A stretch of 21,799 nt of DNA, taken from contig NZ_JAMBOQ010000018.1 in assembly GCF_023715685.1 (NCBI RefSeq), forward strand, positions 1-21,799, in the 5' to 3' direction. Both the position numbers and the translations under genes were made by a program. This document shows, piece by piece, positions 15,100 through 21,381 of the stretch (its first letter is position 1; each line of letters opens with the position of its first letter). This DNA is from Priestia aryabhattai. Its GTDB lineage: Bacteria > Bacillota > Bacilli > Bacillales > Bacillaceae_H. The notes beneath the pieces are model-generated. The model did no database searches. It was given only the letters and a program-made list of their open reading frames with translations, and had not been told where the DNA came from.

Positions 15100-15359
15100 T
15101 TATAAATCCCCCTCTGATGTTCTCCTAATGCCTCATAGCCTATTACATTCACTAAGTTTATATAAGCCTCTTTCTCTTCCTCTAAGAATCTCAAATACTC
15201 GTCATAATCCTTTTGACAAAGTTTGAATGTTTCGCCCTGGTCATAATACTTTTCAGTAATATAGAGCTTATCTACTTTACTTGCTCTATCTCCAATAGCA
15301 GCATTACAAAAATCACAAGTAGCACCGTTTCCATAAATAATGTTTTTACAAGTATTCAT
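15084..15359 (-). CDS. Small protein with Cys pairs, possible zinc knuckle
   Basis: A 91-residue protein. Cys4, Cys15 and Cys18 (ATCDFC) in the N-terminus and one later Cys in LCQKD (about residue 48) could form a one-zinc treble-clef-like fold, as in CDFC-type small zinc proteins, although spacing is loose. The rest is acidic helix. Start is ATG after AAGGAG. Not recognised beyond this. Confidence 0.6.
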   Translation of the reverse strand: MNTCKNIIYGNGATCDFCNAAIGDRASKVDKLYITEKYYDQGETFKLCQKDYDEYLRFLEEEKEAYINLVNVIGYEALGEHQRGIYNCLVN

Positions 15360-15374
15360 CCTTAACAGCTCCTT

Positions 15375-15650
15375 TTAATGCCAACGTTTATACCAATCTA
15401 CGAGAGCGCCCGATTGTCTTTTCTTTGAATCAAAAAGGCGGGTATATCGTAACTCTAAATTATTTTTTTCGATAAATTCCTTCATGATTGTATACTGAAT
15501 CAACACTAATTCTAGCTGTTTATCAGTAAGAGGAACCGTTACTACTGAATCATTTATAAAATGGCTAACTGGCTGCGCTCTTTTCTTACTACCATGTTTA
15601 GCGCTATATGTTTTATCGCCATACATAAGGTGCATATCATCAAATTTCAT
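15375..15650 (-). CDS. Hypothetical protein
   Basis: A 91-residue basic protein with an N-terminal KFDDMHLMYGDKTYS segment, a central strand-rich part (SVVTVPLTDKQLELVLIQYTIM) and an aromatic end (DWYKRWH). No family recognised. A ribosome site AAGGAG or AAGGGA precedes the ATG. It lies in the leftward operon of small genes, 62 bases after the paralogous pair. Confidence 0.55.
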   Translation of the reverse strand: MKFDDMHLMYGDKTYSAKHGSKKRAQPVSHFINDSVVTVPLTDKQLELVLIQYTIMKEFIEKNNLELRYTRLFDSKKRQSGALVDWYKRWH

Positions 15651-15712
15651 AATTCCCTTGTTCAGCTCCTTTATTCTTAGAAGTGTTTATTTAAAACATA
15701 CTTCTATAAATT

Positions 15713-16168
15713 TCAACGTTTTTTATAATTGCTTCTTTCTTCATCCACTGGCCAAAAAGCAAACAATAACCCTGGCATTTCTAAAATGTCCTCTATTTCC
15801 GGCGGATCAACAGGCTCACCTTTTTCTATTGCATCTAAATAAGAATAGGCTTTTTGCACATTGTCATTAAAAACCTCAAAATCATAACGTGCTTCCATAT
15901 CTTTAATTATTGTTTTTTGTGGCTGCAAATCCTGGAATGATTTCAACCTAACCTCTTTTACTGCTTCATTCCCACAATTCCATAGTGCATCATGCTCTCT
16001 TTTATCTACGCCCTTTGCATATTTCAAACAGGCTTCCCAGTAACCAAATGCACATGAACTAATGAGGCTTATATACTCATCTGAATCTTGACTTATCACC
16101 CCCTTAACAGGTTTCTTTAACTTTTGGCTTGCTGTCTCAATTTTCTTTAACCTTGCTTTCAAACTCAC
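15713..16168 (-). CDS. Hypothetical protein, paralog A of a tandem pair
   Basis: A 151-residue protein sharing its layout with the gene just upstream: the start MSLKAR(L/M)KK followed by a basic AS.KLKK stretch, the core EACLKYA, and a late DPP(E/G)(I/L)E motif. The start is GTG at 16168, inside the end of paralog B, so the two are coupled. Predicted mostly helical and soluble. Function unknown; the shared basic N-terminus could bind nucleic acid or act in localisation. Confidence 0.6.
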   Translation of the reverse strand: MSLKARLKKIETASQKLKKPVKGVISQDSDEYISLISSCAFGYWEACLKYAKGVDKREHDALWNCGNEAVKEVRLKSFQDLQPQKTIIKDMEARYDFEVFNDNVQKAYSYLDAIEKGEPVDPPEIEDILEMPGLLFAFWPVDEERSNYKKR

Positions 16169-16577
16169 TTCTGCTCATCCCCTTTAATTCTTCATAATTT
16201 TCTAGCCCTGGCGGATCAATAGCAGCATTCACCTGTTTTTCTTCTAAGTAGCGGTAAACTTTCTTAATGTTTGCCTGTAATACATCTTCCGAATGCAATG
16301 CTTTAAAGTCCGGCTTTTCATTGACTCTCTCTGCTGCTACTTCGATAAGTGCATCCCTATATTCATAGAGCCAGTCGCTTGTTTCTTCACTCGTTACCTC
16401 TGCATACTTCAAACAAGCTTCAAAATCGCCACAAGCACAAGGATAAGCATTCTCGGCCATTTGTTCGCTTTTTCGTTTTCTTTCCTCATACTCCCTCATA
16501 GCTTTTTCCCTGGGCGTTTCCTTCTTTAAGTCCTTACTTGCAGCAACAACCTTTTTCATCCTTGCTTTTAAACTCAT
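16137..16577 (-). CDS. Hypothetical protein, paralog B of a tandem pair
   Basis: A 146-residue relative of the downstream gene with the same MSLKARMKK start, a charged KETPREKAMREYEERKRK stretch, a Cys pair in YPCACGDFEACLKYA, and AIDPPGLEN near the end. I choose the ATG at 16577 behind AAGGAAGGTGATT rather than a TTG two codons earlier; it lies two bases after the stop of the preceding gene. Divergence from paralog A is high, so the duplication is old. Confidence 0.6.
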   Translation of the reverse strand: MSLKARMKKVVAASKDLKKETPREKAMREYEERKRKSEQMAENAYPCACGDFEACLKYAEVTSEETSDWLYEYRDALIEVAAERVNEKPDFKALHSEDVLQANIKKVYRYLEEKQVNAAIDPPGLENYEELKGMSRSEFESKVKEN

Positions 16578-16579
16578 AA

Positions 16580-16816
16580 TCAATCACCTTCCTTTTGAGT
16601 GTTTAAAACTTCCTCAATCTGATCTAAGCGCTCGGCCAAATCCCCTAACTCCATAGACTTCAAAATAGTATTTGATAAGGTTGCTATTGTTTTAGCTTTA
16701 TCAATGCTCATTTCCCCCTCGTTTTCCAGGAGCAGCATATTTATAACCCTAGCAAGCATCCGGCGTATATCCTGCGGCGTGTTAAGCCTGGTCTTTCGTT
16801 TGAATCGTTCACTCAT
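16580..16816 (-). CDS. Small helical protein, phage/plasmid type
   Basis: A 78-residue protein: basic start (SERFKRKTRLNTPQDIRRMLARVINML) then DKAKTIATLSNTILKSMELGDLAERLDQIEEVL. This helix-turn-helix-like pattern, ending in ...LAERL.qIE.vL, resembles a widespread group of small phage and plasmid proteins of unknown function that often lie near replication or packaging genes. Start is ATG at 16816 behind AAAAGGAGTGATAAC; an upstream TTG/ATG extension has no ribosome site. First gene of the leftward operon of small genes. Confidence 0.65.
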   Translation of the reverse strand: MSERFKRKTRLNTPQDIRRMLARVINMLLLENEGEMSIDKAKTIATLSNTILKSMELGDLAERLDQIEEVLNTQKEGD

Positions 16817-17003
16817 GTTATCACTCCTTTTTTTAGGTATTTGAAGAAATGGCTTTATATCAATGCTTTCAGCGATTCTGTTATTACAAAAAGGCATATA
16901 AAAAGTAGGGTTTACATTACAACTAATGTTATTAAGCTCTTATACTGCTTATTTTGCTTATTCTCGCGTTTTAAAACACTTAAGCAAGGCTTTACCCCTT
17001 ATA

Positions 17004-17063
17004 TTCCCTAACAGCTAAAATAAGCAATATTAGAGATTAATATAAAAACAAGCTGTTAGGGAA
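17004..17063. repeat. 13-bp perfect inverted repeat at the edge of the origin
   Basis: TTCCCTAACAGCT (17004-17016) and AGCTGTTAGGGAA (17051-17063) are perfect inverses around 34 AT-rich bases. The right arm ends 10 bases before the first iteron. The same 12-13-mer occurs at 88, 4177, 14228 and 17790. Confidence 0.8.
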
Positions 17064-17072
17064 AGTTAGGAG

Positions 17073-17410
17073 GGTAACACCTAAACAAGTAACACCCCAG
17101 GTAGCGGGTAACACTCCTGGTAACATCTAAGTAACGCTTTTTGATTAAGAGGTGTTACCGCTCAATCCCTTGTGGCCCTAAGTGTCTCGTTTAGAGGTAA
17201 CACCGGTAACACCTAATTCTGATATATCTCTCTCCCTCATTACGTATAGGGAATTATTATTTATATATATATAGAGACTTATAGTAGAAAAGGGTGTTAC
17301 CAGTGTTACCATATATATATAAAGCCTTGATATATAAGGGTTTATAGAGGTAACACCCCTTTAAAAAAGGTGTTACCTCGGGTGTTACCTCTGTTACCTC
17401 GGGTGTTACC
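17073..17410. other. Iteron origin of replication (GGTAACACC array)
   Basis: The 9-mer GGTAACACC or its inverse GGTGTTACC occurs perfectly nine times (17073, 17151, 17196, 17205, 17293, 17349, 17369, 17381, 17402). About six more copies have one to three changes (17088, 17107, 17119, 17130, 17302, 17390). Both orientations are mixed and some copies abut. AT-rich tracts with TATATATATA (17214-17290 and 17311-17345) lie between clusters and would melt easily. Position directly downstream of the helicase/primase genes fits a theta-type origin bound by an initiator. Which protein binds the iterons is not visible. Confidence 0.82.
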
Positions 17411-17415
17411 CTTAC

Positions 17416-17454
17416 AAAAAAGGCTCATATGGTTGCATTGTCCATAAGAGCCTT
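17416..17454 (-). terminator. Terminator of the replication operon
   Basis: AAGGCTCaTATGG and CCATAaGAGCCTT form a long stem; on the minus strand it is followed by six T. It lies six bases after the helicase stop codon and protects the origin from read-through. Confidence 0.85.
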
Positions 17455-17459
17455 TAATA

Positions 17460-19277
17460 TTATTCTTCGGTTTCTTCAACGCTTGTTCTTTTAAGGAACA
17501 GATAGCGGGAAGCTTTACCTTCTATTTTCTTAAGATGTGTTCTCTGTGTTTGTCCTTTATTGTTTAATTTTGTGAAGATATGGCCCTCATGATCTAAATG
17601 TTTATAAAGTTGCTGTTCATTGAGAGGGAACCTTGTACCCTGTATTCTATAGAACTCGCAAACTTTGTTATAAATAGTTTTTGGATGGAGATAAAAATAA
17701 TCTTTATCATGTTTTCCAATTAAATCTCCATGTCCTTCTGCATCTCCACCGCTAATATCATTAGTTCTAATGGTACTTGTTCCAAACATTTCCCTAACAG
17801 CATCTAAAAACATGTTTGTAGGGTTGTTACCTTTCATTTCGTCTTGCTGAGTTGAGGCATTAGCAATAAAGGCTTTCCATCCTTCCGCTAAAAGCTCAAT
17901 TTGCTGATCTTCATCAATAGCCCCTATTTCTTTTGCATATTCAGTAAACATTTTTAAACCAATCGTTAACCATGCAACAGAACTTGTTACGCGTCCATGC
18001 TGGCTATCTTTTTGCGCTGCTTTTAAATACTTGTTGTACTTTTCATTAATAATCTGCGGTAAAGCATCCATTTTTGGAGCTAACCAATTAATATAGCCTA
18101 CAAAATTATTAGCCATATCCTCCGCTCTTCTCTGTAAATCAGTCAGCAATTCAGTGTTAACGGATTCTCCCTCAAACTCTACTAGTACAAAACGAGCTAA
18201 ACGAGATAATGAACCGCCTGGAATATCTTCACCTGTTGCAACAGCTAAACCACGAGGCGGATAAGACACTTTATCCGACATATCAGAGTTTTGCCTTGTT
18301 CGCCCTTTTCTATCTCCGTAATAGGCTTGAAGCATACCCGCTAATTTATCCATTCTAGCCTTCTCATTCTTATCTTTTGCAGGGTAATAATCATCTACAA
18401 CTAAAATTGAATCCTTTGTAGTAAAGCCCTTTTTCTCTACTCCTGCGGGTGTATCTTGGAATGATGAAGGAAGGCTATTTGTGTCTTTAAAGCTTCCAAA
18501 ATGATTCATCATTAATGCTACTGTAGAGGATTTTAATGAACCGCTACGCCCTACCACATATAAAACAAAATCCGGTTCTGATCCTTTACCTTTTTTAGCT
18601 GCCTCACATAATGGAGCAAGCCCAACCATTGCAAGTAAAGGAAACATTCTTTTAGCATCACTAAGCTTTAAAATGTCCAATGATGTTTGCATTGTTTCTT
18701 TTACATTGATTGCTTCGGCGGGTAACTTATATCTATGCAACTCTTGTTTTTCAAGCTCTACCTCTGCATTCCCACCAATTGAGCCTCCCGAATGTAAGTA
18801 AATCCATTCACCGTTAACCTTTCTCCATCCTAAGTGTGTAAATACTTGCTGTTCTGGAATATCTTCACCGAAAATCTGTATAGCATGGCGCATTCTTTCT
18901 TTCATATAGTTTCCAGGTTCAATAATTGCTTTCATTCCCCAACTATCATGAAGCCATTTAAGGCTACTAAATTCTCTAGCGGGTATTTTAACAAGCGGTA
19001 AAGGTTGAACGCCTCTCACTTGGGCTTCAATTTCAAAAAAGCGTTGTTTTTCTTGTCCATCATCTAAAACAATTTCTCGAAGCGGCATAGGGCGAAAGTT
19101 TGCTAGCTTTACCTCTTGCAGTTCGCCTGTTTTTTTGTCGTATTCTTTAAAATACAAACATCCGTCCTCTTTTATAAAGTAATCTCCTGCTGAATCATTC
19201 ATAAAGCCTTCCTGTTCAAATTGTTCACTGAATGCCTCTTCCATAGCTTCTATGTTGGGTTCGTTTGCTATTGCCAT
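17460..19277 (-). CDS. DUF927-type replication helicase/ATPase
   Basis: A 605-residue P-loop ATPase of the DUF927 kind, found beside primase-like genes in plasmids, phages and integrative elements and thought to unwind DNA at the origin. An N-terminal domain (about 30-200) precedes the ATPase core: Walker A GRSGSLKSS (243-251), Walker B ILVVDDYYP (291-299), and a conserved RGLAVATGED...SRLARFVLVEFE block (about 345-375). The C-terminus (about 520-600) looks like a winged helix (KTIYNKVCEFYRIQG..LNEQQLYKHL), which could bind DNA or the iterons. Start is ATG after AAGGGGATGAACTGAAA, immediately after the primase-like gene. The enzyme type is well supported; helicase activity is inference. Confidence 0.82.
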   Translation of the reverse strand: MAIANEPNIEAMEEAFSEQFEQEGFMNDSAGDYFIKEDGCLYFKEYDKKTGELQEVKLANFRPMPLREIVLDDGQEKQRFFEIEAQVRGVQPLPLVKIPAREFSSLKWLHDSWGMKAIIEPGNYMKERMRHAIQIFGEDIPEQQVFTHLGWRKVNGEWIYLHSGGSIGGNAEVELEKQELHRYKLPAEAINVKETMQTSLDILKLSDAKRMFPLLAMVGLAPLCEAAKKGKGSEPDFVLYVVGRSGSLKSSTVALMMNHFGSFKDTNSLPSSFQDTPAGVEKKGFTTKDSILVVDDYYPAKDKNEKARMDKLAGMLQAYYGDRKGRTRQNSDMSDKVSYPPRGLAVATGEDIPGGSLSRLARFVLVEFEGESVNTELLTDLQRRAEDMANNFVGYINWLAPKMDALPQIINEKYNKYLKAAQKDSQHGRVTSSVAWLTIGLKMFTEYAKEIGAIDEDQQIELLAEGWKAFIANASTQQDEMKGNNPTNMFLDAVREMFGTSTIRTNDISGGDAEGHGDLIGKHDKDYFYLHPKTIYNKVCEFYRIQGTRFPLNEQQLYKHLDHEGHIFTKLNNKGQTQRTHLKKIEGKASRYLFLKRTSVEETEE

Positions 19278-19279
19278 TT

Positions 19280-19978
19280 TCAGTTCATCCCCTTACTCAA
19301 TCTGTCTAAAACCGGATAGGCATACTTTACAATCCAATTTCTGATATAGATGTAATTTGCAATTCGTTCCTCGTTTTCTATCTCTTTTGTTTCGAGGCTT
19401 AAGTCCATAAGTCTGTTAACGTCTGTCTTTAAATGATAAACACTGCCTAATCTGTTTAAATCGCCCTCTGTTTTGATTTCTTTAATAAAGTTATCTAATA
19501 TATCTCGGAAGCCTAAAAGAGCGTTAAAAGCCATTTTCTCGCGCTCTTTGAACTTTTGCATTTTAGCTTTATCAATTATTCTTTTTTCAATCTTTCTTTT
19601 GACTGCCGGATCGCTGTTATCTGATAAACCAAAATCCTTTGCTATGATATAAGCAGCTCTCCCAGGAGAAACACGCTTAAGCTCTATAATTAAGTTCAAA
19701 ATATCGCCTTTTCTACCGCATCCGAAACACTGGAACTTATTTAAGCTAGGTGTAACGGAAAAAGAAGCGGTTTTTTCATCATGAAAAGGGCAAGGTATAT
19801 GTTTGCTTGTTCTACCTTTAACAGCTGATAAATCAATCCCAAAATAATAATCTAATACTTGTTCAATGCTTATCGTTTGCTTAACCTGTTCTATTTTCTC
19901 CAACGTTTGTTTTCGTTGGTTATTTGCAGATGTAAGTTTACTATTAATCTCTTTTGCTTTATAATTGGAAATAGCCAA
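19280..19978 (-). CDS. CHC2 zinc-finger primase-like protein (no TOPRIM)
   Basis: A 232-residue protein with a DnaG-type CHC2 zinc-binding domain at about 38-110: Cys63 and His66 (HIPCPFHDEKTASF), Cys84 and Cys87 (FQCFGCGRKGD). The C-terminal half is helical, and no TOPRIM catalytic motif is present, so it probably recognises template or recruits host primase rather than making primers alone. The start is TTG at 19978 behind AAAGGGATG; the frame is open upstream but has no other start codon. The stop lies in the ribosome site of the helicase gene, so the two are made together. A predicted antisense RNA covers this start. Confidence 0.85.
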   Translation of the reverse strand: MAISNYKAKEINSKLTSANNQRKQTLEKIEQVKQTISIEQVLDYYFGIDLSAVKGRTSKHIPCPFHDEKTASFSVTPSLNKFQCFGCGRKGDILNLIIELKRVSPGRAAYIIAKDFGLSDNSDPAVKRKIEKRIIDKAKMQKFKEREKMAFNALLGFRDILDNFIKEIKTEGDLNRLGSVYHLKTDVNRLMDLSLETKEIENEERIANYIYIRNWIVKYAYPVLDRLSKGMN

Positions 19979-20068
19979 TACGGAAGCATCCCTTTCTCTA
20001 TTGGTATCGATTTGTCTAGAATCGGATGTTTTTTTAACCGCCTCTTGTCCAGGCGGCTTTATTTTTTT
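19937..20068 (+). ncRNA. Candidate antisense RNA over the primase start (about 97 nt)
   Basis: On the plus strand, TTTACT (19937-19942), 17 bases, perfect TATAAT (19960-19965) predict a start near 19972. The transcript would run through the complement of the primase TTG start and ribosome site. It contains a hairpin CGATT/AATCG (20008-20024), followed at 20029-20035 by a T-run, then a terminator CCGCCT/AGGCGG (20038-20056) with TTTATTTTTTT to 20068. No rightward gene exists for these signals to serve. This is the layout of countertranscribed copy-number RNAs. No transcript evidence. Confidence 0.6.
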
Positions 20069-20072
20069 CTGC

Positions 20073-20097
20073 TGCTATTTATGCAGCTTTTTTTATG
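20073..20097 (+). terminator. Second rightward terminator-like hairpin
   Basis: GCTGC and GCAGC form a short stem followed by TTTTTTT on the plus strand. It follows the antisense terminator and would act as a fail-safe stop. On the minus strand it lies just after the XRE gene but lacks a T-run. Confidence 0.55.
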
Positions 20098-20335
20098 CTT
20101 TCAAGCTCTCAAATACCTGTTGTTTCTTCCAGTTTCTATAATTCTCATAATCTCTTTGTAATTGACCTCGATTAAAGCCCTGATCCTCTAAAAATTGAAG
20201 TATCTTTTTTGTGATTTTTAAGTTCTCGCCTCGTTCATTCGTTCTTATCGTTTGCTCTGTCACACCCAAAACAAAAGATAACTCTTTATGAGTAATGTTT
20301 AATTTTTCTCTAGCGGCTTTTACTGGGTTTTCCAT
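20093..20335 (-). CDS. XRE-type regulator, first gene of the replication operon
   Basis: An 80-residue protein with a Cro/CI helix-turn-helix at about 6-45 (AAREKLNITHKELSFVLGVTEQTIRTNERGE), then two helices. Such proteins often repress plasmid replication genes. The ATG at 20335 is preceded by AAAAAGGAG, nine bases away; a TTG three codons upstream is less likely. It precedes the primase-like gene with 114 bases between, a gap that holds the antisense-RNA terminators. A minus-strand TATAAC near 20390 may be its -10. Candidate copy-number regulator or iteron-binding protein. Confidence 0.75.
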   Translation of the reverse strand: MENPVKAAREKLNITHKELSFVLGVTEQTIRTNERGENLKITKKILQFLEDQGFNRGQLQRDYENYRNWKKQQVFESLKA

Positions 20336-20762
20336 ATAAAACAACTCCTTTTTCTGATTTTCTGCAATAAAAAAGGGAAAAAGATTGTTATACGCGCATC
20401 TTTAAAGACAGCGGTTAAGGCAATGCTTTTAAGGAAAATGGACAAACTGGTTGTGTGTAAAACACGCCCCCAATTTTGATTCCATTCTCGCTGGCATCAT
20501 CTCTAGTCACAAAATGTAACTAACTTAACTCACAGAATAAAGAATGCTTTCGTAAACTAATCTTTTCCCCAGGATTTTTTTAAGGAAAATATGCTAAATG
20601 TAGAAATTATGAACACAAAATAAAGCTATCAGCCTATGAAATAGCAAAAGTTCACAGGGAGATTACTAAAAAAGCTTTATTTTTTGGTAAAAATGTTGCA
20701 TAATATCTTTTGTAAAGCATTAAATATTAACTTGGTATCCTGGGTTAGAGAAACGGCTAAGT

Positions 20763-20975
20763 TTGGACGCTAATCCGTTTCACTGGCTCTTGCATAAATG
20801 CCATTCAAGATTAAGAAGTTTGGACGCTTCCTTGAATGGTATTTTTTATTGCTCTTTTTTTGCTTGGACGCTAATCTGTTTCACTGACTCTTGCGTAAAT
20901 GCCATTCAAGATTAAGAAGTTTGGACGCTTCCCTGAATGGTATTTTTTGTTGCTCTTTTTTTTTATTTGGACGCT
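20763..20975 (+). repeat. Two tandem 101/103-bp units with TTGGACGCT motif x5
   Basis: Unit 1 (20763-20863) and unit 2 (20864-20966) are about 95 percent identical. TTGGACGCT occurs at 20763, 20820, 20864, 20921 and 20967, at alternating spacings of 57/44/57/46. Each unit holds an inverted repeat, CCATTCAAG with CTTGAATGG (20801-20839) or CCTGAATGG (20902-20940), with an inner AGAAG/CTTC stem that presents TTTGGACG in the loop, followed by T-rich runs. A further stem GAAACGG/CCGTTTC (20750-20781) also encloses TTTGGACGC. The signs favour a rightward structured RNA with terminator-like ends; DNA iterons are the alternative. Confidence 0.7.
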
Positions 20976-20998
20976 TTCACTTTAACTTTCTAATAATT

Positions 20999-21040
20999 CT
21001 TGTTATTCATATGATAGCGAATATTGTTCGTCATAACAAG
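20999..21040. other. Inverted repeat CTTGTTAT/ATAACAAG with inner dyads
   Basis: Eight-base perfect outer arms enclose a TCATATGA palindrome (21007-21014) and a CGAA/TTCG stem. It is a compact cruciform-capable element between the tandem repeats and a pyrimidine-rich tract. Confidence 0.5.
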
Positions 21041-21189
21041 AGTAAAAGTGCTAAAAACCCTTATTTTATGCGGTTTTTCACTGGGTGTAAACTTTTTTCC
21101 CTTTTTGTTCCCGAATATTGTCCACTTTTTCCCCTTGCTTTTCCCTTTTTACATTTTGTGGGATTTTTGAAGGTTTTTAATGGCAGCTT

Positions 21190-21369
21190 TTAAACTGAAA
21201 CAGCCTTCACTTCATGAGCGTTAAAATACTCTTTTAGTTGCTCATCTGAAATACGATACTGTTGACCTATCTTAGAAGCTCTTAAAGAACCCTTTTTTAT
21301 ATGTCTATAAATAGTCATTGTGCTAACCTTAAGCATTTGAGCTACTTCTTCCGGCGTGAATACTGTCAT
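21190..21369 (-). CDS. 59-residue excisionase-type HTH protein
   Basis: A complete short gene. The product starts MTVFTPEEVAQMLKVSTMTI and continues YRHIKKGSLRASKIGQQYRI, then a helix to HEVKAVSV. It is a textbook one-domain HTH_17/excisionase (MerR-like) fold: TPEEVA helix, S.mTIYR.I recognition helix, G.L.a.KiG..YRI wing. ATG at 21369 follows AAGGAGGAATAATC. A good promoter (21408-21436) and a transfer-type operator (21382-21403) precede it, so it likely belongs to the transfer regulon, as regulator or DNA-bending partner. It stands alone in a large gene-free zone. Confidence 0.85.
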   Translation of the reverse strand: MTVFTPEEVAQMLKVSTMTIYRHIKKGSLRASKIGQQYRISDEQLKEYFNAHEVKAVSV

Positions 21370-21381
21370 GATTATTCCTCC

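Larger units (their letters stand above)
16817..17459. other. Gene-free region holding the replication origin
   Basis: No coding sequence on either strand. From left to right it holds the leader and probable promoter of the small-gene operon, GCTTATT repeats (about 16945-16962) with their inverse at 17020-17027, a long inverted repeat (17004-17063), the iteron array (17073-17410) with AT-rich tracts, and a terminator (17416-17454). Confidence 0.75.
20336..21189. other. 850-base gene-free region with structured repeats
   Basis: No convincing gene on either strand. It contains TTTTAAGGAAAAT twice (20427-20439 and 20578-20590), a half-operator ATGTTGCATAA at 20693-20703, two long tandem units with TTGGACGCT motifs (20763-20966), an inverted repeat (20999-21040), and a pyrimidine-rich tract (about 21080-21170). 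CGAATATTGT occurs twice (21018-21027 and 21113-21122). Confidence 0.7.

Noticed and set aside
17073..17410. CRISPR array reading of the GGTAACACC repeats
   Set aside because: Repeat is only nine bases, occurs in both orientations with irregular spacing of 9 to 80 bases, and there are no cas genes.
18733..18744. TATGCAACT inside the helicase gene as a further transfer operator
   Set aside because: Only one half-site matches, there is no TGCA partner at the right spacing, and it lies deep in coding sequence without a promoter.
20763..20966. CRISPR array reading of the 101/103-bp units
   Set aside because: Only two units, near-identical along their whole length, so there are no unique spacers.
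20891..21193. Rightward 100-codon open frame across the second tandem unit
   Set aside because: No ribosome site, Phe/Leu-rich product from T-rich DNA, overlaps the structured repeat and the end of the 59-codon gene. Read as a shadow of non-coding DNA.
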